A stretch of 64,000 bases of DNA. Source: Gnetum montanum. Taxonomy: Eukaryota > Streptophyta > Gnetopsida > Gnetales > Gnetaceae. Shown piece after piece: positions 45,201 to 56,022 of the stretch; position 1 is the stretch's first letter; every line of letters starts with the position of its first letter. A model generated the notes under the pieces. The model was given only the letters and a program-made list of their open reading frames with translations, was not told the DNA's origin and did no database searches. The stretch spans positions 343,754 through 407,753 of the forward strand of contig MNCI01018161.1 in NCBI GenBank assembly GCA_015680685.1. Reading direction: 5' to 3'. A program made the translations under genes and the position numbers.

Positions 45201-46036
45201 TGATGAACAGCAATATTAGGGTCATGATATCACATCAGTGATATCAAGTCAATGATATCATAGCCCACCATGCAATGTCGAATACCCAATATTAAGACAT
45301 GTCTCCTTGCCTATAAATAAGAGGTAAGTGCACTTGGTTTTGTAATAGATAGTTAGACCCTTAGCTAAACTCTTGCCTTTTCTCCCTCTCAGAGTTAGAA
45401 TTATTTCTATATGCCCGCAGTAAGAGTCATAAAGTGAATGGATCTTTATTCAAGCATTGTGTACCTAAGCACACCTTGTGTACGGAAATAAAGACAAACT
45501 TTATGATAAACCTTGCAGCATCTAGAATAGATTAATTAATGTTAATTACCATTATTAAATTCTTTCCTAGTTAATTAATGCTCTCACTCTCACTACAACT
45601 CTCCTAAGTAAGCACACATAGTATGATCACTTTGAGCATGCGTGTAATACTTGGTAACCTAGTAAAAATTAGCATTTGGTAATCCCAACAATGTTGCACT
45701 GGTTTAGGTTGTGTACGACAAGTGAGAACGAATACTGGTGTTAGGATTAATTAAAGCCTAGTTAATCAGTAGTTAAATTAAATTAGTCACTTAGTTATTT
45801 CTCTCCTTCTCTATTAGCACAGGATATAAAAACATAAAAGATATAAAAATCATATGCCTCAAGCTTACTTAACAATACAATCGTGACATACAAGTAAGTT
45901 TGGGAAGACAATGATTAACCAATCCATTCTTGTTCCACAAAGGTGCATAAGCACTTAGTCCTTGGAATTCAACTGGATCATGTGTGAAATGCTCATATTT
46001 GTATGGTTGAGTGTAGGGGTACCTCACCACTCATCA
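45201..46036 (+). repeat. 3' LTR of element D
   Basis: 836 bp, TGATGAACAGCA... to ...CACCACTCATCA, paired with 35,222-36,085. It is shorter mainly through loss in the GATATC array. Confidence 0.95.
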
Positions 46037-46345
46037 CCTAGAATAGATACAATTGGAGAATTTTATTCTTCCCAAGTTTTAATAAAATAAATAGATCAAA
46101 ATCACTAAAGAAATGACTAATATCTAAAGCAACAACTTTATTAGCCAGTGAACCTTCAACATTATGAAAACCACGTGTAATAGAAGAAAATCCCTATTTT
46201 GGAGGATTTTTCTTCTCTTTAATGATTACAACAAATTTATAGTTCAAGGAAGTAATTTTACAATCAACATGAACTTGTTTAACTTTCTATCATTCTCCCT
46301 ACTTTTTACATACTCTTTTTGGTTAAGTCTTTATTAATTCAAATG
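46037..46345 (-). mobile_element. 5' part of the LINE, beyond element D
   Basis: On the minus strand: RGFHNVEGSLANKVVALDI, DLFILLKTWEE, then, across one copy of CCTAG, GFHVMFVRNK at 35,221. This is the start of an AP-endonuclease domain (RG..., LL..TWE, GGISCLIK further on). Its continuation on the other side of element D proves the nesting. The right border near 46,345 is where the 0.85-kb repeat resumes. Confidence 0.75.
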
Positions 46346-46544
46346 TTCTTACTTCTTTAAGAAAAGTAAAACTACTATTTAAAAAATAAAATAAAAAGTA
46401 AATCAAAATAATTAATTAAAAAATATTTTAAAACTAATAGTATAATAAAATAGCAATCATAATTGAACATACAACTTCTAACATATAAGTTAATGAGTTT
46501 GTAAATGAGCATAGAAAATACTATAAACTATTTTTAAAAATAAC

Positions 46545-46725
46545 AAATCATCACCAAGAGGCTCAATGCTCATCTCACTAAGGAAAGGTCCTAAGCGGAT
46601 TAGTGGATGAGCAAAAAGTCTAACCTCTTTCAAGTGGATTTACCCTAGGTCAAAACTAGGTCTTACAACTTGAGAAAAAAGAACCTTACCATCACTCTAT
46701 GTCATATTTTCTATAAATCATTAAA
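46545..46725 (-). mobile_element. SINE-2-like segment, second copy
   Basis: Same layout as 31,105-31,275, with the box A- and B-like parts toward the right end. A shortened copy, lacking the left body, lies at 47,447-47,540. Confidence 0.5.
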
Positions 46726-47790
46726 AAAAGAAAAAGGGAAAAGGGAAAAGATTTAGTTAGAGAAAAGATTAAACTCAATAGGATTTTCAATGCAACAAGT
46801 TATTAATTATGAAGATAGTTCACTAGAGTTAAAGAGTTTTAGATTTATATATCATCAATAACTTACATATTTTTTCTTATACTAGATTCATCATTAATTG
46901 TAATTGATAAGGTTATAAAGATAATCAATAACATTATAGTTAATGACTAGTTGACATGTAGGAGTATTGGTTAGTTTTAGAAAAAATATATAGATGCATG
47001 AAAAAAGAGAAATTTAAAAAAATCAAACATAAAACAATTATAATAAAAACAACTAGTTGTGGGTGGAAAAGAGGAAAAAAGAAAAGAAGGAAAGAAAAGA
47101 AATAATTTTAAGAGATATTGTGGCTAAAATAAAATGGCTAGCTGTAGTAAAAAACTAGTACCAATAGAGGGATAATTAAAGTAGGGGATACATGGTATGT
47201 TGTTAGTTTATTGGGAATAGAAGAATGGTACTTTTAAGAAAAGTAAATCAAATATTTTTTAAAAAAATTAAATATAATAATTAAAAAGTAAATTATAAAA
47301 TTTACTTAAAAATATTTTAAAACTAGTAGTATAATGAAATAAAAATCATCATTGAACACATAAATTCTAACATATAAGACAATGATTTTGTCAATAAGCA
47401 TAGAACATAATATAAAATATTTTTTCTAAAAAAAAGATTATCATCTTTCAAGTGGCTCCACACCAACTTGAAACTAGGTCTTAAAACTTGAGAAACAAGG
47501 ACCTTACTATCACTTTAAGTGGTATTTCCTATAAAACATTTAAAAATAAAATAAAAATAAAAAACGATTTAGTGAGAAAAAATGTTAAACTAAATAGAAT
47601 TTTTAATACGATGAGTTATGAATTATGGAGATAGTTCACTATAGTTAAATTTTTTAAATTTTTTGTATCATTCATAACTTACATATTTTTTTCTCTTACT
47701 AGATTCATCATTGATTATAATTGATTTCTCAAGGGTTAGAAATATAATAAATAACATTATAGTTAATTACTAGTTAACATGTAGCGAGTA

Positions 47791-48800
47791 ATGAAGCATC
47801 ATTTTGTAAATGCTACATCACATCTACATCAACACATCCTTGTTGATTCATCTCAATTAGCTACTACATCACATCTACTATATTGTAGATGATACATTGC
47901 ATCCCCATCGATGTAGTCTGAGATGAGTTAATGCATATGTGTTGACACAGTCATAGATGAGTCAATGCATATGCATCAACATAGTCTAAGATGAGTCAAT
48001 GCATATGCATTGATGTAATCTCCAAATTTTCTACAAATTTGCAAGCATTTGCCATGTATTTACCACCATTTGGTCAATAGTGTAGCTAGATTCTTATAGT
48101 TTTCTTTTGTAATCTTAACAAACAATTAATGAGCACTCACAACATGGATTTGAGTCAATTGTATGGTGTCTTATTCTAGTGAAATTATACCTAGACACAT
48201 TCCCTAAACAACAATAAGATCAAGATTGATTCATATTCATTACAATCATTGAAATACTTTAACTTAGAATAGATTTATGTTTACAGCAATTTACTTTCTA
48301 TGTACTTAGCTAATATTTATATTTTTATGCATATTAATCAATTGATAAACTAAACATGACTAGTTTCGAGCACAAATGCATATTCGCTTGTTAATCCTAG
48401 TAGTGTTATTTCTTGGTTCACCTAGTAGCATAACACTTGATAATCCTAGTAGTGGCTACATAAGTTTAGGATGTGTAAAGCAAGCTGGAAATGTACACTC
48501 ATTGCTCTTAGGATAGTCTAGGATTTATTTCCTTGTTTTTAGTTAAATTAACTAAATAATTAATTTTCATGTTTTTATATAGTTTATTCATGATCACACA
48601 ACATCAACAATCATATGCCTTACTTTGGAATAAACCATACTGATCAGGCTACTACTAGTCCAAGTAAGAAGATAGTGACTATGATCAACACTTAACAATC
48701 TAGATAATACACTAGTTCCATCTATGAAATTCAACCAGATTATGCATATGCACTTGTGATTCGTATGGTTAGGTGTAGGGAACACTTCCTGCTCATCAAT
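47791..48800 (+). mobile_element. Solo LTR of a diverged Athila-type family, with ATGCATATGCAT repeats
   Basis: Interrupts the 0.85-kb repeat, whose intact form gives the empty site. GAGTA occurs at 47,786-47,790 and 48,801-48,805. LTR ends TGAAGCATC (47,792) and GCTCATCA (48,798) leave one and two odd bases next to the duplication. The right part (AATCCTAGTAGTGTT, CTTACTTTGG, GTGTAGGGAACAC, CTCATCA) matches the U5 side of the element D LTRs. The U3 side carries a 32-36-bp repeat at 47,914-48,015 (three copies, each with GATGAGT.AATGCATATG). Confidence 0.75.
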
Positions 48801-49800
48801 GAGTATTGGTTGGTTTAGAAAAAATAATTAGCTACATGAAAATGCTAAAACGGAAAAAAAATGTCAAAGATATAACATTTAAAATAAAAACAAATAGTTG
48901 TAGGGGAAAGAGAAAGAAAAAAGAGGAAAAGAATGGAAACAATTTCAAGAGATATGATAGCTAAATAAAAATTAGCTAGCTATAGAGAAAAAGTAATGCC
49001 AGTGGAGGGATAGGAAAAGTAGGATTATAGGCTTTCTTGTTAGTTTAGTGGGAATAAAAAGATGATGCTTTTTAAGAAAAGTAAAACTACTATTTTAAAA
49101 AGATTAAAATAAATAAAAAGTAAATCAAAATAATTAATCAAAAAAATATTTTAAAACTAATAGTATAATGAAATAGCAGTCATAATTGAACATAAAACTT
49201 CTAACATATAAGGTAATAAGTTTGTAAATAAGCATAGAACATACTATCAATTATTTTTTATATATAACTAACTAAGATTTTCACTATGACAAGTTATCAA
49301 TTATGAAGATAGTTCACTATAGTTAAAAATTTGTAGATTTGTGTATCATCCATAGTTTATATATTTTTTCTCATACTAGATTTTTCATCAATTATAATTG
49401 ATTTCTTAAGGGTTAAAAAGATCATAAATAAAATTATAGTCAATTTCTAGTTGACATGTAGTGGGTATTAGTTACTTTTAGAAAAAATAATTAGCTACAT
49501 AAAAATAAAAAAGAATTAAATAAATAACAATTATAATAAGTAGGATTTTCAGTATGACAAGTTATCAATTATGAAGATAGTTCACTATACTTAAAAATTT
49601 TTAGATTTTTGTACCATCCATATTCTGCATATTTTTTCTCATACTAGATTCATTATCGATTGAAATTAATTTCTCAATGTTTAGAAAGATAATAAATAAC
49701 ATTATAGTTAATGGCTAGTTCATATGTATTAGGTATTAGTCAATTTTAGAAAAAATAGTTATCTACATGAAAAAAGAAAAATGAAAAACAAATCAAAGAT

Positions 49801-51634
49801 ATAGCAATTATTTGGCAAAGAGGCCACTATGAGTTGCAAACCTGTAACATTTAAATAATATTACATCCATAACACCCTAGGGAGAGGTTATTGACAATGC
49901 TAAATAATATTTTGTCCATAATAGTAGGAGTAGAGGGGATTGCTAACAACAAATAATATTTTAGTCCATAACACTTCAGAAGAGGCCAACAACTTCAAAG
50001 CAAAGGATGGATATACATGTGTCCAATGCAGAAGGTAGCCAAGGTTGGCACGGAAGGAGGCCATGGCAAATGTAGGCAACCACATGGGCACCATAATGCT
50101 ATGCAATGTCACTTCATCTATAGTGTAGTGAAACATGAGAAAGCTAGACATGAAGGTCACTACCATGGCTATAGAGGCTAGCATTGATGGTCATGTCACT
50201 ACCAAGGGCATGAATGTAGTGCTCTAGGATGTCGTCCTTCATCTAGATGACCTATGTGATGGACATGTAGTTGTCCATTTGCATGAATGTGGCATCAAAG
50301 TTGTTGAGACACTCAATTTTCCAAACATAGTATGGAATCCACCCACACTTCAACAACAATACCTTGTACTTCTCTAATAGTGTTGACACCAGCATGCAGT
50401 TGGCCATGATCCCATCCACAATTATGTAATTGTAAATGCTATTTATAAATGTCCATGCCATCCACCATCGACTACACATACTTCTCTATCATTGCCACCA
50501 TGGCCTTACTAATCACTTGTGTCACTCATCCCAGCAATGCCAACTCCACCTTGCCTATATTCACCTTTGCACAAATGTAGCACATTATATTATTGTAGTG
50601 ACCCTTCTCTACCTCTAGCCTCAACCTCTACTATGTGTCCATCGGAAATACCAGACCAACTACACCTAAACTAACTGGTGAAGACTTTCTTTTTTAATGA
50701 AGAAATTTTTATCATTGTCTAAATTTTTTAAAAAAATAATTTTTTACTATGTGAAAAAAAATTATTTTAAAATTTGCCAAATTTTCTTTTAGCAATATTT
50801 CCAATTGCGCATTAACGTAATGCCCCTTGATAATTATAGGTTAAGCTAATAAGTTTTAAGCTTCTAGAGGTAAGTGCTTATAATTTTAATGGTGGAGATG
50901 AAACTAAGAACACCAAGCTACCCTTTGAGCTACTCAATTTCTCTATTTCCCAATGTGGAATAATCGTAATGAATCTCATAATGATACATGGTCAATAATA
51001 TTTGTTGGTCCTAATCCTGTACTTTTTCATAAACAAACTCTAAAACATTTTAGGATAGTTCAAGGTGAGCATCAACATGGGTTCTGATCTAATTAGAGTT
51101 CAGATGTTAGCCAAAATCATCATTTTCTCATCAAATCATCAACTGATAAGAAGACTAAAGCAATTATGAAATTAAGATTTGTGCATTTGATGCACACATG
51201 CATTTATGGTTCATCAATCTAGATAAAGACTATTTAGATAATCCTAAAATTGTTGCTAAAATTGTAATATTTTATAAAATACTTTTAAGAATATTTCAAG
51301 GCAATAATTTCATGCAAAAAAAAAGTAAGAAAACATCAAATTTTATTACTTGTTGAAAAGGTTTTAACATTTTCTAAATAACTTGCTAAAAACACCATGT
51401 TTTCTTAGAATTTTACTATGAGGAAAAAAAGGTGCAATAATTGTAATTTCAAAATTTGTTTATAATCTGTATAAATGTGGCCTTGACATTAGTGGCTAGC
51501 ACTTATCTTGTTTTTGATTAATTCTCAATCTCCTAGAGAAGGCATCTACTCACTTTGATTTTTTAACCCCAAAACTAGCTTTTCTAGTGGTTATTCATTG
51601 ATATCGAGTAACCACTAACCAAGTTGTAGGTTAT
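49801..51634. other. Unassigned region with coding-like minus-strand stretch and a possible SINE
   Basis: 49,900-50,640 on the minus strand has less AT and several overlapping open frames (for example 50,479-50,252, MCSRWWMAWTFINS), but I recognise no family. At 50,815-50,960 the minus strand reads GTAGCTCAAAGGGTAGCTT followed by TTAGTTTCATCTCCACC, which fits tRNA box A and box B and may be another SINE head; no duplication was found. 51,000-51,634 holds nothing I can name. Confidence 0.35.
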
Positions 51635-52550
51635 TGATGAGTGGCAAGGTACCCCTACACTCAACCATATGAATACGAGTGTGTACGCACGATCCGGTTG
51701 AACTCCACAGATGGACTAGTTGTGGCACCTAGATAGTTATTCTTAGGTCGCAGTTCGCTGTCTTCCCACCTGGACTAGTATTTATCATTTGTCACATATG
51801 GTTTAGTCCAAATGAGGTGTATGATATGTTCTAACCTAATGCTACTCCTGAAGGTAAGGGAAAAGAATATTAACTAAGCTAAACTAAGAGGAAAAGGTAA
51901 GAAATCTAATCTAGCCTAAGTGCGATGAGCAACCGATTCCTTGATCAACCGTACACATCTTGGACCTCGTGCATGACAACCACTGGGGCTACCAAGCATA
52001 GATCCTAGGTATGCCACTGGGATTACCAAGTGTAGATCCCAGATACGCCACCGGGTTACCAAGCATAGATCCTAGCTACACCACTAGGCTACCAAGCAGT
52101 CACACTTAAATGCTCGTAATCAAGTCGTACTCATTCCACGTTCTAGGAGTTTAAGGGTGAGAGAGAGAAAATAGTAAATAACACTAAATAAATAATAGAT
52201 AAATAAATAACAAAGTGAATGCTGCAATTATGAAGTAATCTCGATCCTTATTGCCGGTCATGTGTGTGTCCAAGTACGGCACACTCGAATAAAGACACCG
52301 TACAATTACATTTACCACACTGTGGGCAGACACGGGAAAAAATCTAACTCTGGAGGGATCAAACTGCCAAAGCTTAGCTACTTCTAACTGGGATGTCAAA
52401 TGAGGGAAAGTCACCTCTTATTTATAGAAATTGCGGCTGACTGCGATATCGCAGCCCATGAGATATCGCATACACGATATCACGACCCATGATATAACAT
52501 GGGTGCGTTAACGTGGGTGCCAGCAATATGAGCAATTTCATGTCTCATCA
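51635..52550 (-). mobile_element. Solo LTR, Athila-type, with perfect target duplication
   Basis: 916 bp, TGATGAGTGGCAAGG... to ...CATGTCTCATCA, flanked by GTTAT (51,630-51,634 and 52,551-52,555). On the minus strand the U3 has GATATC copies (52,440-52,500) and a TATAAATAA near 52,418. On the plus strand 51,978-52,100 carries about four copies of a roughly 34-bp unit (CCACTGGGATTACCAAGCAT...), where related LTRs have two. Confidence 0.94.
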
Positions 52551-52555
52551 GTTAT

Positions 52556-53490
52556 GATGATAGGATCATAAGAGATCATGAGTGGGATGGACATTTGTAG
52601 GGAAGTACAATATGAAACACAGCACTTGGATGTGCAAAGTTGGAAAGAGATACTTAGAGTGTAAGAATGATAAGAATTTGACAAACTTTGAAATTCTAGA
52701 TTAGTTTATGGAATGAAATTACATAAAGTGAAATTAGGAATATGGGTCGTTATTGCAAAAATATGTCTATCTTTACTTATCAACAACAACATTATACTTT
52801 TCAAATCTTCCACTTGAGTTTGGTACTTAATTTGCACTACTTTTCTACTTTTTGGCATGCAAATTTTCCTATTTTGAAATCAACCATTCACATTCAAGTA
52901 TTAAATATTACAGTGACAAATGTAGAAAGGATGCATAATAATATTGAAATAGGAAAGCATACTATACTTTATACATGGGACCTTCATTCTTCCATCAATA
53001 GTGTAATGATTAAACACTAAAGAGATGAAGCAAAGAGGTTTCCATTATAAAAACTAAAGAGAATCTTCTTCATTGACAAGTAATGTTTAATGCTTAAGTT
53101 AGAATTGGAAAAACTCTAAATTTTATTATAGGGAAATAAAGAAATGTAGAAGGGGACATACAAATATATGTGTCCAGAAACCACATATAAATTGCTTTTA
53201 AGTGCCACCATGTAGTGCATCTCATCTTTGAATGGATGACCAGAAACAAGAATATTGGCCACCCTTTGCAAAATAAATCATTGTACACATATATACCACT
53301 AGCATTATTCTCTCACTTCTCTATGTAACTTCCACTTGTGATTTATTATACTATAGATATCATCTTAGACCCATGTGAAAAATTTGTGGTTAGTATTCAA
53401 TTCATTTGTAACCTCAAATGTTGTGTATTAGCAAAGGAGAGATGATCCAAAAAAAATATCTAAGGAATTTTTGATAAATATATGAGAAGA
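52556..53490. other. No gene recognised
   Basis: A 92-codon plus-strand frame at 52,742-53,020 and a 64-codon minus-strand frame at 53,288-53,094 have no recognisable motif. The stretch could be the decayed front of the PIF1-like gene that follows, but the frame at 52,742 shows no helicase motif. Confidence 0.35.
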
Positions 53491-53491
53491 A

Positions 53492-53995
53492 AAGTCTAAT
53501 CATGATTATTATGAGTTTTTGAGTTTGAGAATGGATCTTCCGTCAACATAAAATGGGCAACATAAGTTTGAGGATTTTATGCATTTGTTTGATACAAATG
53601 ATAAGGTGCATATTCCTAATGAAAAGGTATTTTAAAAAATTTAAAAGCCATTTGCAAAGTGCATAGTAGATAAAAATACAAATGATGTCAAATTCTAGGA
53701 TGATGAAGAAGGTGAATTAGATTGAGTTGTGTTTATTTCTGAAACTATAAGGAGTATGCTTACTATTAATCTATTGCTAGAAGAAGGATTGTTTAATGGT
53801 GCATTGAAAGTCATTAAGAAAGTAATTTATAGTTCCCACTATAAACCTCTACACCTACTATCATATGTTATCATTGAGTTTGACTCATACATTGGAGTAT
53901 TGTATGATCACGAACATCCTCGACAAGTACCCATTCCACCAATCATACATGGAGGATCATTCATGGTTTATTATAACATGTTCTTAATTGTTTAA
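53492..53995 (+). pseudogene. PIF1-like DNA helicase fragment
   Basis: PIF1 helicases unwind DNA using ATP; relatives are encoded by Helitrons and by various cellular and viral genomes. One frame (that of the ATG at 53,531) reads YYEFLSLRM, HKFEDFMHLFDTND, PFAKCIVDKNTND, then SMLTINLLLEEGLFNGALKV, EFDSYIG and VPIPPI. This matches the C-terminal half of PIF1-like proteins in order: KFEDA..LF.TN, P.A.I.A.NT, VMLT.NL....GL.NGA.G.V, VEFD.Y.G and the VPI.PI loop. In-frame stops lie at 53,549, 53,633, 53,642, 53,696 and 53,723. The N-terminal Walker motifs and the final SSIHK.QG region are missing. The wording is closer to the PIF1 form common in fungi and animals than to the plant Helitron form, from memory only. 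Confidence 0.75.
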
Positions 53996-54208
53996 TAATG
54001 GATTCCATGGTCTTATAAGCTAATCTATTTTTTATTTATTTTTTCATGATTTATTTATAAATTTAGAGAAACAATCTATAACTTAACAGCTGCCATCTAA
54101 AAATTGGATTCGAATGATGTATAACTGTAGATAGAATCTTTTTTATTTATTATGTTTAAATCATCACTGCAAGAAACAACTAGCAATCACTTCCTTAGTT
54201 ATATATAT

Positions 54209-54656
54209 TTATAATATATACCTATAATTTTCCCTAGATATTCTTATTCATTAACAATTAACAAGTTATTTGAGTCAAAAATTTCATAACTTCAGGACGA
54301 AGAACAAGATTTAAGGATTACAATTTTCATGACTACCAGATGAAGAATGAGATTTGTTTATCAAATTTTTCATAACAATGGGTTTTAGGAAAAAAATATT
54401 TGCATTAGTTATTGTATGTTCTCATTCTCAACTAAATTTTCATTTCCTATCAGAGCATACAAAATAACAAATTTGGTCGAGAATGAGAACATACAATAAC
54501 TGATACAAATATTTTTTTTCTGAAACCCATCATTACAAAAAATTTGATAAACAAATCTTGTTCTTCATCCAGAAGTCATGAAATTTTTTACTCAAATAAC
54601 TTATTACTTGTTGACGAATAAGATTCTCTTAGCCAGATTATAGGTATATATTATAA
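54209..54656. mobile_element. Foldback element: long imperfect inverted repeat
   Basis: The left arm (54,209-54,438) and right arm (54,469-54,656) are reverse complements with scattered differences. Examples are TGTATGTTCTCATTCTC against GAGAATGAGAACATACA at the loop side, and TATAATATATACCTATAA against TATAGGTATATATTATA at the outside. The loop is about 30 bp. The left arm has an extra duplication of about 45 bp around GACGAAGAACAAGATTT. Transcription would give a hairpin RNA of some 200 bp stem. No ORF, and no clear target duplication. It may be a foldback or MITE-type DNA element. Confidence 0.85.
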
Positions 54657-54659
54657 GTA

Positions 54660-55276
54660 AAAACAAGTAGAGGAAACAAAAGGAAAAAAGAAAAGAGGAA
54701 AAGAAAGGAAATAATTTTGAGATATAATAGCTAAAATAAAAATAGCTAGTTGTAAAAAAAAGTACTAATAGAGGGATAGAAAGAGTATGGATATAGGTTT
54801 TATTGTTAGTTTAGTAGGAATAGAGGGATAGTGCTTTTTAAGAAAAGTAAAACTACTATTTATAAAAACTAAAATAAAATAAATCAAAATTAAATTAAAA
54901 TAATTAGTTAAAAATTATTTTCAAACTAATAGTATAATTAAATAGCAATCATAATTGCACATACAACTTCTAAAATATAAGGTAATGAGTTTGTAAGTAA
55001 GCCTAGAATATACTACAAACTATGTTTTTAAAAAAATATAATCACCTAGAGGCTCAATGCTTACCCCACCAAGGCAAGGTCCTAGGAGGATCAATGGATG
55101 AGTGAATAGCCTAACCTCTTTCAAGTGACTTTGCCCCAACTTGAAACTAGGTCTTATGACTTAAGAAATAAGCACCTTACCATTACTTTGAGTGGTATTT
55201 CCTATGAACCATTTACAAAGAAAAACAAAAACAAAAAAAAGATTTAGTAAGAGAAAAAATTAAACTAAGTAGCATT
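54660..55276. repeat. 0.85-kb repeat, detached copy
   Basis: The end of one unit (54,670-54,840) and the start of the next (54,844 on) with the SINE-2-like segment at 55,038-55,215 (minus). It is cut on the left by the foldback element and on the right by the Penelope-like fragment. Confidence 0.75.
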
Positions 55277-55319
55277 TTCAAGTGGATTTCTAGATTTCTA
55301 ATTTTTTAAAAAAAATAGG

Positions 55320-55650
55320 CCACCATGCTAAGTGGATAAAATAACATTGATCTCAATTAACATTATGATAATGAATTATAATTTCAAGAGATTCTCTAAT
55401 TTTTATATCTACAAATCTATAAACTACACAAAGATGTTCACTATTACATATTAACCATTTATTATTTCTAAAGGAGTTATCATTTTCTATATGTTCTAGA
55501 AGAGGAGATTTTAAATATCTATTATATTGTATGTTTTTCAAGTGTTCTTCGAATCTAATAGAGAAAGTTCTACCAGTTTCACCGATATAACATTTACTAC
55601 ATATGCAAGATATTTTCTAAACACTACTATTATTTAGAACATTTTTTATC
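55320..55650 (-). pseudogene. Penelope-like element fragment: GIY-YIG endonuclease domain
   Basis: In Penelope-like retroelements a C-terminal GIY-YIG nuclease nicks the target. The minus strand from 55,610 reads KISCICSKCYIGETGRTFSI, then RFEEHL, SPLLEH and finally IRESLEI. This is the order of the Penelope-type domain: C.C.K.YIGETGR, R..EH, LAEH, R.IKES.EI. The first half-motif (GVY) reads Ser-Val-stop. The piece from 55,541 to 55,353 is fully open. The RT that should lie upstream (to the right) is cut off by the LTR at 55,659. The GIY-YIG assignment is strong; the Penelope origin rests on the C-rich start and the YIGETGR wording. A stand-alone cellular GIY-YIG gene is less likely. Confidence 0.82.
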
Positions 55651-55658
55651 TTTAGCAC

Positions 55659-56022
55659 TAATGAACCATGATTTGTCAGGCTCCAATATCAGACACTTGG
55701 TATTGGGTATGCGATATCGCAGCCTAGATAATGATATCAGATACACGATATCAAAATTCCTATGTAAGCCTATAAATACACCTTTGGGCGCATAAGAAGG
55801 TTAGAGTAAGTATAGAAGTAGAGTCTTTTTGTTCATTTTTAGTTCATCTCAACTCTTTCCTCAATGCATGCCCACAATGTGATGATTGTAATTGTATGGA
55901 ACTTTTATTTGAGTGTGATGTACTTGGACATGCACATGACCAACAATAAAGATTGAGATTAGTTCATCATTGCAACATTCACTTAGTTTTAATTGCTTAC
56001 TATTATTATTATTTATTGTTTT
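55659..56022 (+). mobile_element. LTR H, 5' part, cut by element E
   Basis: Begins TAATGAACCATG (compare TGATGAACCACG of element D), then has GATATC copies (55,715-55,765), CCTATAAATACACC near 55,780, and AATAAAGATTGAGATTAGTTC, which matches the reverse of the solo LTR at 36,601. It stops at the start of element E's LTR; the remainder should lie beyond element E, outside the window. Confidence 0.75.

Larger units (their letters stand above)
44451..45203 (+). pseudogene. Post-pol region of element D: conserved core and hydrophobic frame
   Basis: The core GCATGAGCCTGCTTTGGGAA (44,451-44,470) is shared with C, E and F. From ATG at 44,478 an open frame runs 66 codons: MAFLFGAIFNFLSL, then SSPSMPSILLVLLLLFFPSF and GLLLVMGALA, a strong membrane-type segment, to TAA near 44,676. 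It matches element C in frame. After the N gap another frame carries NLSSHSTINCQLVNNPIPSQ and SRTSFHLVMRV and ends on the TGA at 45,201 that opens the 3' LTR; C ends the same way. An env-like role is only positional. Confidence 0.5.
35222..46036 (+). mobile_element. Complete Athila-type Ty3/gypsy element D, inserted in the LINE
   Basis: 10,815 bp with LTRs at 35,222-36,085 and 45,201-46,036 and a perfect target duplication CCTAG (35,217-35,221 and 46,037-46,041). Internal order: primer site, gag (split by a solo LTR), protease, RT, RNase H, integrase, hydrophobic frame (with a 190-base N gap), polypurine tract. Catalytic residues are mostly kept (DSG, FMDD, integrase D..D..E), unlike element C, but stops and shifts are many. 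The two LTRs differ at roughly one base in twelve over the alignable 720 bp, mostly transitions (my count by eye), so the insertion is old. Confidence 0.96.
46346..49800. repeat. 0.85-kb tandem repeat array, right part
   Basis: Units start near 46,366, 47,235 and 49,080, each beginning AAGTAAAACTACTATT or a variant. The first is about 870 bp; the second is about 830 bp after removing the solo LTR 47,791-48,800. The third has two copies of the 280-bp sub-block (49,270 and 49,545) and lacks the tRNA-derived segment. The unit end (GGAGGGATAGAAAAAGTAGG..., TTTTTAAGAAAAG) runs directly into the next start, so this is a true head-to-tail array. No ORF. Confidence 0.8.

Noticed and set aside
50815-50960. 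Functional tRNA gene on the minus strand
   Set aside because: Box A- and B-like motifs are present but no acceptor or anticodon stem pairing could be drawn; a decayed SINE head is more likely.
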